Positions 63,227 through 64,000 of a stretch of DNA of 64,000 nt are shown here, one piece after another (positions within the stretch are counted from its first letter, which is position 1; the number at the start of each line of letters is the position of its first letter). The notes beneath the pieces were generated by a model, which was given only the letters and a program-made list of their open reading frames with translations, was not told where the DNA came from and did not search any database. The DNA comes from JAFCUW01 sp049898325. GTDB taxonomy: Bacteria > Pseudomonadota > Gammaproteobacteria > Burkholderiales > Burkholderiaceae_D. Location: assembly GCF_049898325.1 (NCBI RefSeq), contig NZ_JAFCXL010000012.1, positions 112,847-176,846 of the forward strand. Direction: 5' to 3'. Made by a program: the position numbers and the translations under genes.

Positions 63227-63478
63227 CTAACTATGTAAAGGTGCCACTTGGCGGACTTTGGCAACGGCATCGCTACGTAGCTCAAGCCGCTCAAGCCAGT
63301 GCTTGCGGCAGCCAGGAACGAACACAAGCGAGAACGACATGACATCAACCAGGTCGTTGACCGGATGCCCTACATAAAGGCTGACTGACGCTGTGCACTC
63401 AGGGTGAGCGGCCGTTTTTCCCTTTGGGAATTCGCTTGAGTATTGGTGTCTTAAGTTGTCGTAGAAGGAAGGGCGGAG
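63227..63478 (-). pseudogene. Open frame without start, probable gene remnant
   Basis: 83 codons of protein-like composition on the minus strand (e.g. SLYVGHPVNDLVDVM, CRKHWLERLELRSD) ending at TAG 63227-63229. The frame is closed upstream by TAA at 63479-63481 and no early start codon exists. It is likely the C-terminal part of a truncated or frameshifted gene. Identity unknown. A short plus-strand frame over 63481-63609 is too weak to call. Confidence 0.35.
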
Positions 63479-63665
63479 TTATGCCGAGCTCACGGGCAGC
63501 GCGTCGCTGGCGGCTTCGTCCTGGCTGCCCTATTCACGGTGTCAAGGAAGTCGTCAAGAAAATCCAGGAAGGGTCCAAGGACGCCGCAAAGTTCTGGACG
63601 GCCCCCTAACCGACGGAAATTTGCTGGGCGGCGAACTGACGTGCTGCCGTCGCCGCCGTTTGACA

Positions 63666-63890
63666 TTACCGGACCGGTCGTTTGTCCGCGGCCTGCACGT
63701 TGTAGAGCGTAGAACGAGATACGCGAAACTGCCGAGCAATCTCAGAAATCGACATCTCCCTGTCGTTCATCATGACTAGGGCAGCACGCTGTTGCTTCAG
63801 GTCCAGAACGCTTGGCTGACCACCTTTCTTGCCACGAGCTCTTGCAGCGGCAAGCTCAGCAAGAGTGCGTTCTCGAAGAAGGGGCAGCCT
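63666..63890 (-). pseudogene. Serine recombinase (resolvase/invertase) C-terminal remnant
   Basis: About 74 codons ending at TAA 63666-63668. The sequence LLRERTLAELAAARARGKKG, then LDLKQQRAALVMMND, then SISEIARQFRVSRSTLYNV is the end of the catalytic domain's long helix plus the DNA-binding helix-turn-helix of small serine recombinases. The catalytic serine domain is missing. The 5' side is cut at about 63890, where an IS30-type end begins, so the insertion probably broke this gene. Confidence 0.75.
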
Positions 63891-64000
63891 CTAAAACCAA
63901 GTGCAACACCCTTTGCTGTAAGGTGCTGCCATGCCGAAAATCTATACCCATCTGACGACACAGGAGCGCGCCGTCGTGATGACCATGCGGGACGACCAGT
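63890..64000 (+). mobile_element. IS30-family insertion sequence, left end (partial)
   Basis: The end near TCTAAAACCAAGTGCAACAC resembles the terminal repeats of IS30-family elements, and the transposase start codon follows 40 bases inside. The exact first base is uncertain by a few positions. The element continues past the window. Confidence 0.65.
63931..64000 (+). CDS. IS30-family transposase, N-terminus (partial)
   Basis: The first 23 residues are visible from ATG 63931, with AAGG upstream. MPKIYTHLTTQERAVVMTM matches the YxHLTxxER opening of IS30 transposases, the start of their helix-turn-helix region. The DDE catalytic domain lies beyond the right edge. Confidence 0.75.
   Translation, partial: MPKIYTHLTTQERAVVMTMRDDQ

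Larger units (their letters stand above)
62165..64000. mobile_element. One end of a tRNA-Thr-integrated element (extends beyond window)
   Basis: From the tRNA fragment rightwards the sequence changes character: lower GC, short genes, an AlpA-like regulator, truncated frames, a resolvase remnant and an IS30-family element. No integrase is visible; it should lie to the right. The other boundary is outside the window. Confidence 0.65.

Noticed and set aside
63424..63609. 61-codon plus-strand frame ending KDAAKFWTAP
   Set aside because: The tail looks protein-like, but the start half is Arg-rich and overlaps a better minus-strand frame; no family recognised.
1..64000. CRISPR arrays, rRNA and intact tRNA genes
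   Set aside because: No regularly spaced direct repeats, no rRNA-like stretches and no complete tRNA cloverleaf were seen; only the tRNA-Thr fragment at 62165-62212.

Overview
The window looks like chromosome of a Gram-negative betaproteobacterium of the Oxalobacteraceae (Massilia, Duganella or Janthinobacterium type). This is inferred from family content (exosortase A/PEP-CTERM exopolysaccharide locus, Tad pilus locus, fused isobutyryl-CoA mutase) and from the high GC of most of the sequence. No rRNA or intact tRNA is present, so the genus is not fixed.

Layout. (1) 151-2971, minus strand: a PLP-dependent decarboxylase and an AMP-forming acyl-CoA ligase of the kind associated with exosortase A. 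(2) 3043-16022: a lower-GC exopolysaccharide (EPS) cassette with a DegT-type aminotransferase, a FemAB/GNAT-like acyltransferase, a large lipoprotein resembling rhamnogalacturonan lyases, three GT2 and one GT4 glycosyltransferases, a deacetylase-GT4 fusion and an O-antigen-ligase-like membrane protein. (3) 16015-30181, minus strand: the high-GC conserved XrtA core. Read from its promoter end it holds chain-length determinant, tyrosine autokinase, outer-membrane protein, AAA ATPase, polysaccharide deacetylase, FemAB protein, glycosyltransferase, exosortase A, EpsI, glycosyltransferase, amidotransferase and glycosyltransferase. (4) 30747-32349, plus strand: a trypsin-like protease and the Wza-type export lipoprotein. 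(5) 32512-35509, plus strand: a tight operon of a Tat-like secreted protein, a PqqD-like protein, an HprK-related kinase and a nucleotidyltransferase. (6) 35759-36568: a PEP-CTERM protein, probably a sorting substrate, behind a near-consensus sigma-54 promoter. (7) 36715-42413: nitroreductase-like, ThiF/E1-like and FeeM-like N-acyl amino acid synthase genes, then the giant TPR lipoprotein PrsT. (8) 42570-47799: a small unknown protein, IcmF and an HD-GYP protein. (9) 48092-58888: a Tad/Flp type IVb pilus locus. (10) 58992-62050: small envelope proteins and a 208-bp element with terminal inverted repeats. (11) From about 62165 to the right edge: one end of an integrated element, marked by a tRNA-Thr 3' fragment, an AlpA-like regulator, gene fragments and the start of an IS30-family element.

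How it fits together. The XrtA locus makes and exports an EPS and anchors PEP-CTERM proteins (e.g. the product at 35759) in the envelope, giving a floc or biofilm matrix. The Tad pilus and the HD-GYP (cyclic-di-GMP) protein are plausible partners in surface attachment. The two least explained modules are the PqqD/HprK/nucleotidyltransferase operon, whose parts match tailoring genes of phosphorylated lasso peptides but without lasso-forming enzymes, and the nitroreductase/ThiF/FeeM group, which could make an N-acyl amino acid-derived metabolite.
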